DNA of 64,000 nt from Apoda limacodes (Eukaryota > Arthropoda > Insecta > Lepidoptera > Limacodidae): assembly GCA_946406115.1 (NCBI GenBank), contig OX291551.1:2914001-2978000 (forward strand), in the 5' to 3' direction. Each line of letters begins with the position of its first letter. Position 1 is the first letter of the stretch. A program made the position numbers and the translations under genes. Of this stretch, positions 52,901-55,900 are shown piece after piece. Under the pieces are notes generated by a model, which worked only from the letters and a program-made list of their open reading frames with translations, had not been told where the DNA came from and ran no database searches.

Positions 52901-55900
52901 AGACATCGGAACAGACATCGGCACAACCCGGATATGGAGTTGAAGAGGCGGCTAGCATCTCAACAAAGGTCGCGGTGATAAGAAACTCTTATCGAAGGAG
53001 CAGTATGTGCTTTAAATTGCACTATATGTTTACGGAACCCTACGGCTGGTACAATGTCAAGTGCAATGTTTACTTAAATAAAACTTATAGTAAGTGCGAA
53101 ATCGACGGCGACTTAAATTAAATATGAACTATCGGCGGATTACCTACTATTCTTAACGAATAAAAAATAAATTAGAAAAGGGTTTTATAAAATAACCTAA
53201 GCTAATTCAGTAGCTTGAACACGGGATAGCAACTTTTTTTTTTTTTTTTAATACCACTAAGGTGGCAAACAAGCTTACGGTCCGCCTGATGGTAAGCGGT
53301 CACCGTAGCCTATGGACGCTTGCAACACCATGGGTATCACTCGCGCTTTGCCGAACCTTCAGAAATCTAATAACTTCTTTCTTGAAGAACTCCATACTGT
53401 AGTCCTTGCAGAAAACCTTGGCAGGGAGCTCATTCCACAACTTAAGCGTTCGCGGGAGGAAGTTTCTCTGAAACCGCACTGTACGCGACCATTTAGGTTC
53501 TAAAGTGTGAGAATGAATTCCCTGCCGATGGCGAGCGGTGCGATGATAGAAAGTAGCCGTGGGCATCATTTCGAACAATTCCTCAGAACACAACCCATTG
53601 TACAAGCGGTAGAACACACACAGGGAGGCAAAATCTCTCCTCAGACTTAAGGGTTCGATACGGCAAGTGAGTTTGGGATCGTCGACAATTCTCACAGCCC
53701 GTCGTTGAACCGAGTCAAAAGGACCAAGCTGGTATCCGGGTGCACCTGCCCAGAGATGGCAGCAGTACTCCATATGGGGCCGAACTTGCGACTTGTAAAG
53801 CAGCAACCTTTGCCCCGACGTGAAGTACTGCCTCGCTCAGTTGAGTACACCAAGTTTTTTGGACGCCATCTTCACCTTGTCTTGCAAATGATCTCGGAAC
53901 TGAACATCGCTGTGCTACGGGTAATGTCGACGTGGCGACGACGGCGCGGTGCAAGTTGTAAGTAGATAACTTACAGGTAGGACATTAAAAAATGATCGAA
54001 GACAGATATTCGAATTTATACTATATAATTACTTATCAACGGTCGACGGGTAGCGTAGATAACACGTTTAGACGATTCGGAAACTAATTTCGAACACATA
54101 TAAAACAACCAAGTAAACTGGTCCTTTCGTACACGGATCATGAGGACGGACGATTTTAATAACAAAGTTTTTAATTTACCAATTAAGTAATCAACTTAAG
54201 GTACTTATGTATATAATAAATTGTTGGTACATATGGGTGTACGCAAATTTATAGTTGCATATAGGTACGGACTGAGTTAAAAACAAGTTATCTGTTTCGG
54301 TGTGATGTGTACATGAACAAACATATAAGTAACGCGGTGCGAAGTTATAAGTAGGTACACTACAATAGATATGACTAAAATATATGTCTGCTTCAACGCA
54401 TTCCTACAACTTCGAATGTGTGAGAAACGGTTACCGTATAACTACATATAGTTGTTAGTTAGACGGGTGTTTGTTTTTATGTCGGTAAAGTAATATGTAT
54501 GTACAATTAGTTCACAATTTTGTTTACGGATTTGAGTACGTAATCGGTACGGTTGATTGATGTCATAAATCAAATCAAAAAATAAAGTAAAAACTTAATC
54601 GGAAGGTTTTAATTTAATTAAGTAAAATTTAATTTATATCAAAGCGGCAAAGTCGGGAGTTTTACATGTTAATTAACGGTTTATGCGGGCGGTTGAGAAC
54701 GCGAAGTATAACTAGATAGTTTGATGTTTATATGCATCAAATCTTAAACAAAAAAAATAAAAACTTATTTTAGAAAGTAAAAAAATAATAATAGATTTTA
54801 AATAAAATCTGTAAAGTCGGGGAGACATGAGCAACGCATGCGGGCGGTTAAAAAACGCGGCTTACAACTACATAGCTTGATAAAGGATAATAAAGATCAA
54901 AAACTTAATCAAAACTTAATTGTGACTTATACCTAAAGTAAATAAAACAAAGAATAAGAAATGTAAATGGAGCGGTGAATGAGTGGCGCGGGTTGAAGCG
55001 GTTTGTTATCGGGATTCGCGGGTAGCGGGTTCCATTTGCGGTGGCGGGGTCGACTCCCTCTCACGGTCGATGGGCTGAGGAGCAGACGTGACACCTACTT
55101 CAAGCGGTGACGTGCGTGGTGACGTGCGTGGTGACGTACGCGGTGATGTACGCTGTGATGTACGCGGTGATGTACGCGGTGATGTATGTGGTGATGAGTG
55201 CTAGCTCGCGGATCGGACCTATTTTTGGTGTGGGACCTCCACGCAGACTGGTACTGCGATATAATAAAACTGCGGTAATTTTGGCGAATGGGGTGTTTTG
55301 GCTATCGGAGCCCATGAGGGGCTTTGCGTGGTTCTTATAGCTAAGTGCCTGGGGACATGTGCAACATGAAGTTGCAATGGTTGCAACAGCTTGTGTGTTG
55401 AGAGCTTACTGCGGTTCGGTATGCTGTGTAAGTACAGCTCGGTGCGGCTTGTCGGACTAGCTCGCGGTTTTGAGCGGGATTGAGGTCGGAGTACTGGTTG
55501 CACCCACGTAATGTGTGCAACGTTGAGTTGCAGAAGTGGCAACCGTGTCTTGGCTGCATTCGTGCTGCTGACGGGCGGTATGAATCTGACGAGTGACGGT
55601 CGGCGCGACGGACGGATGGTTGGACTGACAGACGGATCGCGTGACGGACGGACGATCGGACTGACGAACGGATTGCGTGATGGACGGACAATCGGACTGA
55701 GACGGATCGCGTGACGGACGGACAATCGGACTGACGAACGGATTGCGTGACGGACGGACTTGATCGTGTCTTATGTTAAACGTAGCTACGCACTTCAACA
55801 TTTTAAAAAGTCAAATTATGGAGGGGTAGGTAAGTACGTCACTGTTACCGTTACGGTCGTAGCGTCCAGTAAGTCGCGTGGTTTCGGCGGCAACGGCGTG

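Noticed and set aside
53312..53503. + strand frames over the LINE fragments (also 61728-62350)
   Set aside because: Antisense of LINE ORF2 and tail; the minus-strand frame holds the family motifs.
55219..55801. Three overlapping minus-strand frames of 114-168 codons, R/S/P-rich
   Set aside because: Translations of the minisatellites; the repetitive SVRPS-type text comes from the repeat unit in each frame.
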